Origin: Verrucomicrobiales bacterium
GTDB lineage: Bacteria > Verrucomicrobiota > Verrucomicrobiia > Limisphaerales > UBA1096
DNA: 14,264 nucleotides
Direction: 5' to 3'
Assembly: GCA_011523195.1 (NCBI GenBank)
Contig: WTHH01000467.1
Span: 1 to 14,264, forward strand
Shown here: one piece after another, positions 1 to 6,059 of the stretch
Numbering within the stretch: position 1 is the stretch's first letter
Layout of the letters: every line of letters begins with the position of its first letter
The notes under the pieces: model-generated
Seen by the model: the letters and a program-made list of their open reading frames with translations, nothing else
The model's database searches: none
Told to the model about the DNA's origin: nothing
Translations under genes and position numbers: made by a program

Positions 1-1289
1 CCCTCCACGATGTATAACTCAGTGTTGGCCGGGTCGCGGTCGGAGCAGTCGGCCAGTTTGCCGGGCAATCCGCCACCGGTCATTGCCGTTTTGCGTACAG
101 TGTCCCGCGCCTTGCGGGCCGCCTCGCGAGCGCGCGCCGCCGTCAAACACTTATCGACAATCTTTTTGCCAAGCGACGGGTTGGTGTCGAAGTAGCCCAT
201 CAAGCCTTCGTACACGATCGACGACACCACGCCCTCCACCTCGGCGTTGACGAGCTTCACCTTAGTTTGCGACTCGAACCTTGGGTTAGGCAGCTTCACG
301 CTGAGGATACAGATCAAACCCTCGCGCACGTCGTCCCCCGATAGACTTGGATCCTTGTCCTTTAGCAGTTTGTTCGCCTTGGCATACTGGTTGATTGCCC
401 TGGTAAGCGCGGTGCGGAATCCGGTCAAGTGCGTGCCGCCGTCCGAGTTTGGGATCGAGTTGGCGAAGCACAAAATCTGGTCGTTGTAGCTTGAGTTGTA
501 CTGCATCACGCAGTCCACGATGACCTCGTCCTTGGTCGAGTGAAACGCAATCGGCTTCGAGTGGATGACCTGCTTGTTTTCACCGATCTGCTTCACGAAC
601 TGCACGATGCCATCCTTGTAAAAGAACGACTCGCTCTTGCCGTCCTCCCGTTCGTCGGTCAGGACGATCGTGATGCCCGGATTCAGGAACGCCAACTCGC
701 GTAACCGGTGGTGCAGGATTTCAAACTTGTACTCGGTTGTGACCGTGAAGATTTCCGGATCAGGCAGGAAGGTGATCTTCGTGCCGGTTTTCTTCGTCTT
801 ACCAATGACATCCAGCTTCTTGGTCGTCTTTCCCTGCTCGAATTCGATGTAGTGAACCTTGCCGTCCCGATAAATCTCCGCCTTGAACCAGATGGACAGC
901 GCGTTCACGCACTTGGCACCCACACCGTGGAGACCGCCGGAGTACTTGTACGCCCCCTGGCCAAACTTACCGCCCGCGTGCAGGTTTGTGAGCACCAGCT
1001 CCACCGCCGGCATTTTGAACTTCTTGTGCGTGTCCACCGGGATGCCGCGGCCGTCGTCCTCCACCGACACCGATCCGTCCACATGAATGGCGACCTTGAT
1101 CTTATTACAGAACCCGGCCAAGTGCTCGTCAATCGAGTTGTCGAGCACCTCGTAAACACAGTGATGGAGTCCGTTTTCGTCAGGGTCACCGATGTACATC
1201 CCAGGCCGTTTCCGTACGGCCTCCAGACCCTCTAGTTTGTCAATTTTGGTTGCATCGTACCGGTCGGTACTCGCGGTTTCTTTAGGCAC
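1..1289 (-). CDS. gyrB: DNA gyrase subunit B, N-terminal part (cut by window edge)
   Basis: This is the ATPase half of type II topoisomerase GyrB, which with GyrA introduces negative supercoils using ATP. Read on the minus strand it begins V(M)PKETAST followed by YDATKIDKLEGLEAVRKRPGMYIG. The GHKL ATPase motifs follow: EVLDNSIDEHLAG (Mg/ATP), DDGRGIPV and GGLHGVGAKCVNALS. The transducer domain carries QTKVKL. The last codons read ELYIVEG, the start of the TOPRIM EGDSAGG motif, so the TOPRIM and C-terminal parts lie outside the window. I chose the GTG at 1289 because an in-frame TGA lies four codons upstream and the next Met (of PGMY) is too far inside the fold. No clear Shine-Dalgarno sequence is visible. 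ParE is the alternative, but the LPGKLADCSDRDP stretch fits GyrB. Confidence 0.95.
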   Translation of the reverse strand, partial: MPKETASTDRYDATKIDKLEGLEAVRKRPGMYIGDPDENGLHHCVYEVLDNSIDEHLAGFCNKIKVAIHVDGSVSVEDDGRGIPVDTHKKFKMPAVELVLTNLHAGGKFGQGAYKYSGGLHGVGAKCVNALSIWFKAEIYRDGKVHYIEFEQGKTTKKLDVIGKTKKTGTKITFLPDPEIFTVTTEYKFEILHHRLRELAFLNPGITIVLTDEREDGKSESFFYKDGIVQFVKQIGENKQVIHSKPIAFHSTKDEVIVDCVMQYNSSYNDQILCFANSIPNSDGGTHLTGFRTALTRAINQYAKANKLLKDKDPSLSGDDVREGLICILSVKLPNPRFESQTKVKLVNAEVEGVVSSIVYEGLMGYFDTNPSLGKKIVDKCLTAARAREAARKARDTVRKTAMTGGGLPGKLADCSDRDPANTELYIVE

Positions 1290-1439
1290 TTTAATAGTTC
1301 AAACAGGATTAAAAATCTGGGCCAAGACAGGCTGCAAAAACCGCTGCCACGGCTTGCCCGGTAAACGCCCACTTGTATCAAAAAACACCTATATTTCACA
1401 ACCCCTAAATCCATTATTCTGAAACATTTAAAGTGCAGT

Positions 1440-1480
1440 ATATTGTGATTAAAACCAAACATCGAACACAACATATTGTG
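1440..1480. promoter_or_regulatory. Paired CACAATAT elements upstream of gyrB
   Basis: On the minus strand CACAATAT occurs twice (1473-1480 and 1440-1447), 33 bp apart start to start, about three helical turns, in the AT-rich stretch upstream of gyrB. The first copy is also part of a dyad (CACAA, 4-nt centre, TTGTG on the plus strand, 1467-1480). The second copy runs into TATACT, a -10-like hexamer. Same-face spacing suggests a protein-binding site or tandem promoters. This is inference, and no specific regulator is recognised. Confidence 0.35.
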
Positions 1481-1501
1481 CTACAGCCCATTTTTGTCCC
1501 T

Positions 1502-1515
1502 CGCTTGGCCAAGCG
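1502..1515. repeat. Iterated palindrome CGCTTGGCCAAGCG, perfect copy
   Basis: Perfect 14-bp copy of the recurrent palindrome, intergenic between the exported-protein gene and gyrB. Its twin starts exactly 100 bp away at 1602. Confidence 0.9.
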
Positions 1516-1541
1516 CTTTGAAAACCATACCTTCGCACGCG

Positions 1542-1559
1542 AAAAAACCCGCCGCCGGG
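1542..1559 (-). terminator. Probable Rho-independent terminator of the sigma-factor cassette
   Basis: Read on the minus strand, CCCG-GCGG-CGGG is followed at once by six T. The stem is only 4 bp but all GC. It lies about 60 nt past the stop of the small exported protein, in the right orientation to end that transcription unit. A second, larger dyad (1599-1618) lies between the stop and this hairpin and may help. Confidence 0.4.
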
Positions 1560-1598
1560 AGGGTGGCGAGAGGCGAAAAAGGGTAGGAAAAAGCTCCG

Positions 1599-1618
1599 TC
1601 CCGCTTGGCCAAGCGGGA
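1599..1618. repeat. Iterated palindrome, perfect 14-mer extended to 20 bp
   Basis: TCCCGCTTGGCCAAGCGGGA is a perfect 20-bp palindrome containing the 14-bp consensus at 1602-1615. It abuts the TAA (1619-1621) of the upstream minus-strand gene. As RNA it can form a GC-rich stem, and on the minus strand it is followed by CGGAGCTTTTT, so it may serve as part of a terminator. Confidence 0.9.
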
Positions 1619-2074
1619 TTAGTTGGACTTGGAGAGGACGATGAACCAGGCGGAGTCGCCGGTGGATTTGCCGGCGAGCACCATGTATTGCCCGGAGCGG
1701 AGAGTCTGAGTTTTTTGCAGCAACATTTTTCCACCGCTAAACAGGCTGACGGATACCTTGCCGTTCTTCTGGTTGGTCACCTTGATAGACGCGTTTTTGC
1801 TGAGCTTTGAAGTGACGGTCTTGGAGTCATCGATCGTCAGTTTTTTGCTGCTGAGCTGGTGGTAATGCATCCACTTGAACACCTTGGCAAGCCGTTTGCG
1901 GATGGATTCACTGACTTTTTTGCTACCCTGTTTTTCCTTGCTGGTGCCTAGGACTAGCCGGGCGTTGACGGTGAGCGAGTCGGCCTGCACCGATGCTAAC
2001 CCGCCGCCGGCAAACAGCAGCAGTACCATCAGGAAAGTGACCCGGTTTAAATTGTGTCTGCGTAACAATGTCAT
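1619..2074 (-). CDS. Small exported protein, third gene of the sigma-factor cassette
   Basis: I do not recognise a named family. The 151-residue product starts MTLLRRHNLNR, followed by a hydrophobic stretch (about 12-27) and a SVQA|DS signal-peptidase-like site near residue 31, so it should be exported. The mature part is Lys/Ser-rich: a motif KRLAKVFKWMHYHQL at about 60-74, then alternating short beta-like segments ending GQYMVLAGKSTGDSAWFIVLSKSN. The reading frame extends upstream to a TTG at 2116, overlapping the anti-sigma stop. I prefer the ATG at 2074 because it places the arginines directly before the hydrophobic core. It lies 34 nt after the anti-sigma gene in the same direction, so co-expression is likely. 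It could be a target, sensor partner or structural envelope protein of that sigma system. Confidence 0.7.
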   Translation of the reverse strand: MTLLRRHNLNRVTFLMVLLLFAGGGLASVQADSLTVNARLVLGTSKEKQGSKKVSESIRKRLAKVFKWMHYHQLSSKKLTIDDSKTVTSKLSKNASIKVTNQKNGKVSVSLFSGGKMLLQKTQTLRSGQYMVLAGKSTGDSAWFIVLSKSN

Positions 2075-2108
2075 CGCAAAGTAGGAGTTCTTATTCGCTC
2101 GTACCGGC

Positions 2109-2624
2109 TCAATCAAGCCATAGTTCCATGTAATCCCTCTGAATGTCCATGGAGTAGTCCAGCCAGACGATGCTCATGGAGTCGTCGTCGGAGTTGTAAG
2201 TCATCACGTCAATCTCGTCGTCAGACATCTCCAGTTCGTGGTCGCTGTTGAGGGTGATCCCCAGGTCCGGTGCTGTGGGCTGCTGAAGGGTGAGTAGCAG
2301 CACGAGCGCCGAGACACCCGCCACCGGTGCGAGCCAGCGCAACAGCCATCGACTGACCGGCTTGGGCGGTGCGGCCCGTTCCCCGGCGCGCTTCTCGTGC
2401 TCGATCGTCTCCGCGATTTTGTTCCAGTAAAAATCCCTGGACTCCGGCAAGGGGCGGGGCAACTCGCTGTCGGCGATGAGCCCGCGCATCTGCGTAAGCT
2501 TCGCATGTAGATGCTGCAGCTTGGCATCGTCGTTGATACGTTGTTGCAGTGCTTCCGCCTCGCGTCCGGTGAGTTCACCGTCCACCAAGGCCTGAACCTT
2601 TAGCTGTATTTCGTTTTCGTTCAT
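2109..2624 (-). CDS. Membrane-anchored anti-sigma factor (putative)
   Basis: The 171-residue product has an N-terminal anti-sigma-like helical segment (KVQALVDGELTGREAEALQQRI, about 9-30), a linker rich in charged and Pro residues, and one membrane span (about 94-113, WLLRWLAPVAGVSALVLLLTL). The acidic C-terminus ends DDDSMSIVWLDYSMDIQRDYMELWLD. By analogy with RseA-type proteins the N-terminus would hold the ECF sigma factor at the membrane and the C-terminus would sense the periplasm. The zinc-binding HxxxCxxC motif of ZAS anti-sigmas is absent and the protein has no cysteines. The ATG overlaps the sigma-factor stop as ATGA, so translation is probably coupled. A longer frame to 3053 is a shadow of the sigma gene. 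The call rests on topology and context more than strong motif identity. Confidence 0.75.
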   Translation of the reverse strand: MNENEIQLKVQALVDGELTGREAEALQQRINDDAKLQHLHAKLTQMRGLIADSELPRPLPESRDFYWNKIAETIEHEKRAGERAAPPKPVSRWLLRWLAPVAGVSALVLLLTLQQPTAPDLGITLNSDHELEMSDDEIDVMTYNSDDDSMSIVWLDYSMDIQRDYMELWLD

Positions 2625-3229
2625 TCGATTAATCCGTCCCGTTTCAGCGTTTCGCCAAGGAGTGCCGCCATTTTTTTTCGGGCATAAAACAACCGGGACA
2701 TCACGGTCCCGATGGAGGTGCCCATTTTTTCGGCAATGTGCTTGTACTCGATTTGTTCGTATTCGTAGAGCACGAGCACGGTGCGGTGGTTGTCTGACAG
2801 CTTGGCCATGGCGGCGTCGATTCTCTCCCTGAGTTCCTCCCGGTTGAGTCGCTCCATCGGGTCGACTTCCTGTATCTCCATCCGGTTTTCGACCGGCCCG
2901 GTGGCTTCCTCGATTTCCTCGATGGAATCCATCCGCGCCCGCTTGCGTCGCCGCAGCTCGTCTAGACACAGGTTGGTCACGATCCGGTTCAGCCAGGTTG
3001 GGAAGCTGGCCTCGCCATGGAATTGTGCCAGGCGTTGCCACGCCTTGACCCACGCATTTTGGGAAAGATCAACCGCGAGATCCTCGTTACGCATGATGCT
3101 GAAGGCACGTGCGTAAGCCCGGTCGCGGTACCGGGAGACCAGTTCCTCGAACGACTGCAAATCCCCCTCCTTGGCCCAGTTGACCAATTGCGGTTCCTTT
3201 GCCGTTGAATAGTCCGGTACAGACGGCAT
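2621..3229 (-). CDS. RNA polymerase ECF-family sigma factor
   Basis: The 202-residue sigma-70 family protein of the extracytoplasmic function class directs RNA polymerase to a stress or envelope regulon. Region 2 spans about 26-96 (SFEELVSRYRDRAYARAF, DLSQNAWVKAWQRLAQF, FPTWLNRIVTNLCLDELRRRKR), matching the core-binding and -10-recognition helices. A variable acidic linker (about 100-130) leads to region 4 (about 134-190), with the helix-turn-helix YKHIAEKMGTSIGTVMSRLFYARKKM. Regions 1.1 and 3 are missing, as expected for ECF factors. It overlaps the anti-sigma gene by 4 nt and follows hisB by 40 nt. A GGGG-containing stretch about 20 nt before the ATG is the only candidate ribosome-binding sequence. 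Such factors are usually autoregulated, but I cannot point to a confident promoter. Confidence 0.93.
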   Translation of the reverse strand: MPSVPDYSTAKEPQLVNWAKEGDLQSFEELVSRYRDRAYARAFSIMRNEDLAVDLSQNAWVKAWQRLAQFHGEASFPTWLNRIVTNLCLDELRRRKRARMDSIEEIEEATGPVENRMEIQEVDPMERLNREELRERIDAAMAKLSDNHRTVLVLYEYEQIEYKHIAEKMGTSIGTVMSRLFYARKKMAALLGETLKRDGLIE

Positions 3230-3247
3230 TTTCTCGGACGCCTTACC

Positions 3248-3265
3248 CCTTGAGGGTATTCAAGG
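3248..3265. repeat. Small dyad in the hisB-sigma gap
   Basis: CCTTGA and TCAAGG flank a 6-nt centre in the 40-nt gap between the hisB stop and the sigma-factor start. No T-run follows on either strand, so it is not a classic terminator. It could be an operator or a weak mRNA hairpin near the sigma-factor translation start. Confidence 0.35.
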
Positions 3266-3269
3266 CGAT

Positions 3270-3932
3270 TTACAATTTTCCCTTCGTACTCGGAATCTGC
3301 CCAGCGATGCGGGGGTCGTGTTGACAGGCGAAGTCGGTCGCGCGTGCGAAGGCCTTGAACAAGCCCTCCACGATGTGGTGTGGCTCGTCACCGTAAAGCA
3401 GTTCCAAGTGTAGGTTGCAGCGGGCGTCGTTGGTGAACGCCTGAAAAAACTCCTTCGCCAGCCCGAAGCGGAATACCGACGACATGTCCTGTGACTTGTC
3501 GGCCTCGGTGATGCCCTTCTGGTGGTGCCGGGCCAGACCGCGCCACGCGAGGTGCGGCCGGTTGCTGAAATCGATCACGCAGCGTGTCAGGCACTCGTCC
3601 ATCGGCACGTACGCTTCGCCGGTGAACGGGTTGCAAGGGTCAAACCCGGTGCCGTATCGGCGCACGCCCTTCTTGTCGCCCAGCGCCTCGACAAACGCCT
3701 GGCCAAGCGCGATGCCGCAGTCCTCGACCGTGTGGTGATGATCCACCTCGATGTCCCCATTGCAACGGAGGTTGAGATCGACCGTGGCGTGCTTGGCAAA
3801 CAATGTGAGCATGTGGTCAAAGAACGGAATGCCGGTGGCAATCTTCGACTTGCCTTTGCCATCGATGTTGAGGCTGAGCCGAATCTTCGTCTCGCCGGTG
3901 TCGCGCTTAATCTGTGCCTTGCGTGGCTGCAT
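3270..3932 (-). CDS. hisB: Imidazoleglycerol-phosphate dehydratase
   Basis: Catalyses dehydration of imidazole-glycerol phosphate to imidazole-acetol phosphate in histidine biosynthesis, a cytosolic Mn-dependent step. The 220-residue product shows both metal-binding repeats: GIPFFDHML (about 34-42) with DHHHTVEDCGIALGQA (64-79), then AYVPMDE (107-113) and GDEPHHIVEGLFKAFARA (181-198). It ends in the typical PSTKGKL. It is longer than common monofunctional enzymes (about 195-200 residues). An extra segment of about eleven residues (GFDPCNPFTGE, about 96-106) splits RRYG from AYVPMDE, and the stretch around 130-155 is also long. There is no histidinol-phosphatase domain, so it is not the bifunctional E. 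coli type. No other his gene is in view. Confidence 0.95.
   Translation of the reverse strand: MQPRKAQIKRDTGETKIRLSLNIDGKGKSKIATGIPFFDHMLTLFAKHATVDLNLRCNGDIEVDHHHTVEDCGIALGQAFVEALGDKKGVRRYGTGFDPCNPFTGEAYVPMDECLTRCVIDFSNRPHLAWRGLARHHQKGITEADKSQDMSSVFRFGLAKEFFQAFTNDARCNLHLELLYGDEPHHIVEGLFKAFARATDFACQHDPRIAGQIPSTKGKL
3696..3709. repeat. Iterated palindrome, 13/14 copy inside hisB
   Basis: CGCCTGGCCAAGCG differs from the consensus at one base. It encodes ALGQA in hisB, where a similar sequence is common in the family, so selection on the protein alone could explain this copy. Confidence 0.5.
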
Positions 3933-3958
3933 CGCCCGGGAGTGTGCGCTAATTGCGC

Positions 3959-3972
3959 GGCTTGGCCAAGCG
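3959..3972. repeat. Iterated palindrome, 13/14 copy between trxB and hisB
   Basis: GGCTTGGCCAAGCG, with an exact 10-bp core at 3961-3970, fills much of the 45-nt gap after the trxB stop. Confidence 0.85.
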
Positions 3973-3977
3973 CAGCC

Positions 3978-4910
3978 TCACTGGTCCAGCGAGGCGAGAT
4001 GCCGTTCGGCATCGATCGCCGCCGCGCAGCCCTGACCGGCCGCCGTGATCGCCTGCCGGTAGACCTGGTCGGAGCAGTCGCCCGCTACGTAGACACCGGT
4101 CACGTTGGTTTCTTGCCCGCGCTTGGGCAGGATGTAGCCGGCATCATCCATGTCTATGACGCCATTGAAAAGTTGCGTGTTGGGTATGTGCCCGATCGCG
4201 ATGAACAACCCGGCGCAGTCAATCGTGCTTTCCTCGTTGGTCTGATTGTTGCGCACCTTCACGCCGGTCACCTTTTCCTGTTCGACGTCCATCACCTCGA
4301 TGACCTCCGAATGCCAGACCGGCTCGATTTTGTCGTTGGCCAACGTCCGCTCTGCCATGATCTTGGACGCCCGCAGCTCGTCGCGCCGGTGCACGAGATA
4401 GACTTTGGAGGCGAACCGGGTGAGATACGTGGCCTCCTCACAGGCGGAGTCGCCGCCGCCAACCACCACGAGCGGCTGGTCGCGAAACATCGGCAGAGCG
4501 CCATCGCAGGTGGCGCAGTAGGTGACCCCTTTTTTCTCGAGCTTGGCTTCGCTCTCAAGCCCGAGATGCCGGTGGCCGGCGCCGCTGGCGATGATCACCG
4601 TCTGCGTCTCGACCTCCTTACCGTCGACCGTGAGTTTGAGCGGTTGGCCGCTGAAATCGATCGCCTCAACCGTGCTGCCAAACTGGATCTTCGCCCCGAA
4701 ACGCTCGGCCTGCTGCTGCATCTCCACCATCAACTCCGTGCCGTCGATGCCCTTCGAGAATCCGGGGAAATTCTCAACGATACTCGTCGTGGTGAGCAGC
4801 CCGCCCGGCATGGCGCCGGTGAGCACCAGCGGCTCGAGGTTGGCGCGGGCGGTGTAAATTGCGGAAGTCAGTCCGGCACAGCCAGACCCAATAATGACTA
4901 CTTTTTCCAT
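3978..4910 (-). CDS. trxB: Thioredoxin reductase (NADPH)
   Basis: This FAD enzyme transfers electrons from NADPH to thioredoxin in the cytosol. The 310-residue length is standard. It shows an N-terminal FAD-binding GSGCAGLTSAIYTA (8-21), PGGLLTTTSIVENFPGF (35-51), the redox CATC disulfide (132-135, within VTYCATCDGALP), the NADPH-binding GGGDSACEEA (151-160) with HRRDELRAS (174-182), and the C-terminal AGDCSDQVYRQAITAAGQGCAAAIDAE. The first motif reads GSGCAG where most homologues have GSGPAG, and AGHRHLG replaces the more usual A-R-L-G type loop. Both substitutions sit at flavin-contact regions but keep the glycines. It follows thrC by 65 nt and may have its own promoter. It is very probably functional. 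Confidence 0.95.
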   Translation of the reverse strand: MEKVVIIGSGCAGLTSAIYTARANLEPLVLTGAMPGGLLTTTSIVENFPGFSKGIDGTELMVEMQQQAERFGAKIQFGSTVEAIDFSGQPLKLTVDGKEVETQTVIIASGAGHRHLGLESEAKLEKKGVTYCATCDGALPMFRDQPLVVVGGGDSACEEATYLTRFASKVYLVHRRDELRASKIMAERTLANDKIEPVWHSEVIEVMDVEQEKVTGVKVRNNQTNEESTIDCAGLFIAIGHIPNTQLFNGVIDMDDAGYILPKRGQETNVTGVYVAGDCSDQVYRQAITAAGQGCAAAIDAERHLASLDQ

Positions 4911-4921
4911 AAAAACGACTG

Positions 4922-4950
4922 ACGGTAAAAGCGTGACACCTCAATGGCAA
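4922..4950 (-). promoter_or_regulatory. Candidate sigma-70-type promoter of trxB
   Basis: On the minus strand TTGCCA (-35-like, 5/6) is separated by 17 bp from TACCGT (-10-like, 3/6), in the 65-nt gap between thrC and trxB. The -35 and spacing are good and the -10 is weak. Confidence 0.25.
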
Positions 4951-4975
4951 GCCAAGCAGATATTTTCAATCTTAG

Positions 4976-6058
4976 CTAAATCCCAAGTACTCGCTTCACA
5001 GCGTCCAATTCAGGCGGAATTACTTTTGGCTCCGCACCTGCTACATTAATTGCATTGTCAGGGTCTTTCAGACCGTGGCCGGTTAGAGTGACAACAATCT
5101 TACTTCCAATTGGAATTTTCCCATCCCGAATACAATGAATCAATCCTGCCAATGGAGCAGCGCAGGCAGGTTCTGCAAAAATTCCTTCCGAGCGGGCGAC
5201 CAATTTGTATGAACTAAGAATTTCTTCATCAGTAACTTTGCCAATGTGTCCATTAGATTCCTTAACAGCATTAGTGGCTCCATCCCAACTGGCAGGATTC
5301 CCAATGCGGATGGCAGTTGCTACTGTTTGTGGACTCTTGATCGGCGCACCATCAACAAGGGGGGCTGCATTGGCCGCTTGAAATCCAAACATCCTAGGAG
5401 TTGAATTTATTTTCCCCGCATCATTATATTCCTTATATCCTCGCCAATAGGCGGTGATGTTGCCGGCGTTACCGACGGGTAGAAAGTGAAAGTCTGGCGC
5501 TTGACCAAGCTGGTCTACCACTTCAAATGAAGCTGTCTTTTGACCTTCAATCCGCACCGGATTGATGCTGTTAACTACCTCTACTTTACTTACATCGCCC
5601 AACTCACGAACGATGCGCAAGGCGTCATCAAAATTGCCTTCGATCGCTATTGTGGTTGCGCCATACATCAGTGCTTGAGCCAGTTTTCCTAAAGCGATCT
5701 TTCCGTTGGGTAAAAGCACTATACACTTTAGGCCAGCCTGAGCTGCATAGGCAGCCGCAGAGGCGGATGTATTTCCTGTGCTAGCACAGACTATCACCTC
5801 AGCTCCGTTTTCTTTGGCCTTGGATACAGCCATCGTCATGCCCCGATCTTTAAAGGAGGCAGTGGGGTTAAGTCCTTCGTATTTGAGGTACAAATCTATC
5901 TCTCCGCCGATTTCATTGGCGAGCCTTTCGGCATGAATGAGCGGTGTGTTGCCCTCGAGCAGAGTCACAACTGGTGTCTCGTTGCTCACGGGCAAGTGAT
6001 CGGCATAACGTCGAATTAGACCTGGCCATGCGGCCAGTATATTGTTTTTTTCTTCCAC
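4976..6058 (-). CDS. thrC: Threonine synthase
   Basis: PLP enzyme converting O-phosphohomoserine to threonine, the last step of the pathway begun here by hom. The Schiff-base lysine lies in NPTASFKDRG (K70 from the GTG start). Other signatures are EGNTPLI, ASTGNTSASAAAYAA, a phosphate/PLP loop LPVGNAGNITAYWRGYKEY, and a C-terminal VVTLTGHGLKDPDNA. The frame opens upstream to a TTG at 6076, overlapping hom. I chose the GTG at 6058, just past the hom stop in TAAAGTG, because the product then begins EEKNNILAAWPGLIRRY, close to the usual N-terminus. Base composition is odd: sample 60-base lines count 42-53% GC against 55-73% in hom, trxB and purD. This suggests the gene, or most of it, was acquired by transfer. 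Confidence 0.93.
   Translation of the reverse strand: MEEKNNILAAWPGLIRRYADHLPVSNETPVVTLLEGNTPLIHAERLANEIGGEIDLYLKYEGLNPTASFKDRGMTMAVSKAKENGAEVIVCASTGNTSASAAAYAAQAGLKCIVLLPNGKIALGKLAQALMYGATTIAIEGNFDDALRIVRELGDVSKVEVVNSINPVRIEGQKTASFEVVDQLGQAPDFHFLPVGNAGNITAYWRGYKEYNDAGKINSTPRMFGFQAANAAPLVDGAPIKSPQTVATAIRIGNPASWDGATNAVKESNGHIGKVTDEEILSSYKLVARSEGIFAEPACAAPLAGLIHCIRDGKIPIGSKIVVTLTGHGLKDPDNAINVAGAEPKVIPPELDAVKRVLGI
5498..5511. repeat. Degenerate palindrome copy (12/14) in thrC
   Basis: CGCTTGACCAAGCT, encoding LGQAP on the minus strand, lies in one of the few GC-richer stretches of thrC. Confidence 0.4.
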
Positions 6059-6059
6059 T

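Larger units (their letters stand above)
1290..1618. other. Non-coding region upstream of gyrB
   Basis: This 329-base gap separates the stop of the small exported protein (1619) from the gyrB start (1289), both read leftward. Roughly 1375-1500 is AT-rich, unlike the surroundings, and probably holds the gyrB promoter; a TATACT -10-like hexamer (minus strand, 1437-1442) lies about 150 nt before the GTG, without a good -35. The part nearer 1500-1618 holds a probable terminator and two perfect CGCTTGGCCAAGCG palindromes exactly 100 bp apart. I see no tRNA, no small RNA with a recognisable fold and no cluster of DnaA boxes. Short ORFs here are continuations of shadow frames of the neighbouring genes. 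Confidence 0.6.

Noticed and set aside
1290..1500. Possible replication origin next to gyrB
   Set aside because: AT-rich and close to gyrB, but I see no cluster of TTATCCACA-type DnaA boxes, and dnaA, dnaN and recF are not in view.
1433..1810. 125-residue plus-strand frame over the gyrB upstream region
   Set aside because: It runs from non-coding, palindrome-bearing DNA into the antisense of the exported-protein gene and has no ribosome-binding site or family resemblance.
2625..3053. N-terminal extension of the anti-sigma reading frame
   Set aside because: The extension overlaps the sigma-factor gene in another frame. The ATGA overlap at 2621-2624 gives a normal start.
3522..4922. 466-residue plus-strand open frame across hisB and trxB
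   Set aside because: It is antisense to two clear enzymes and has no domain or motif of its own.
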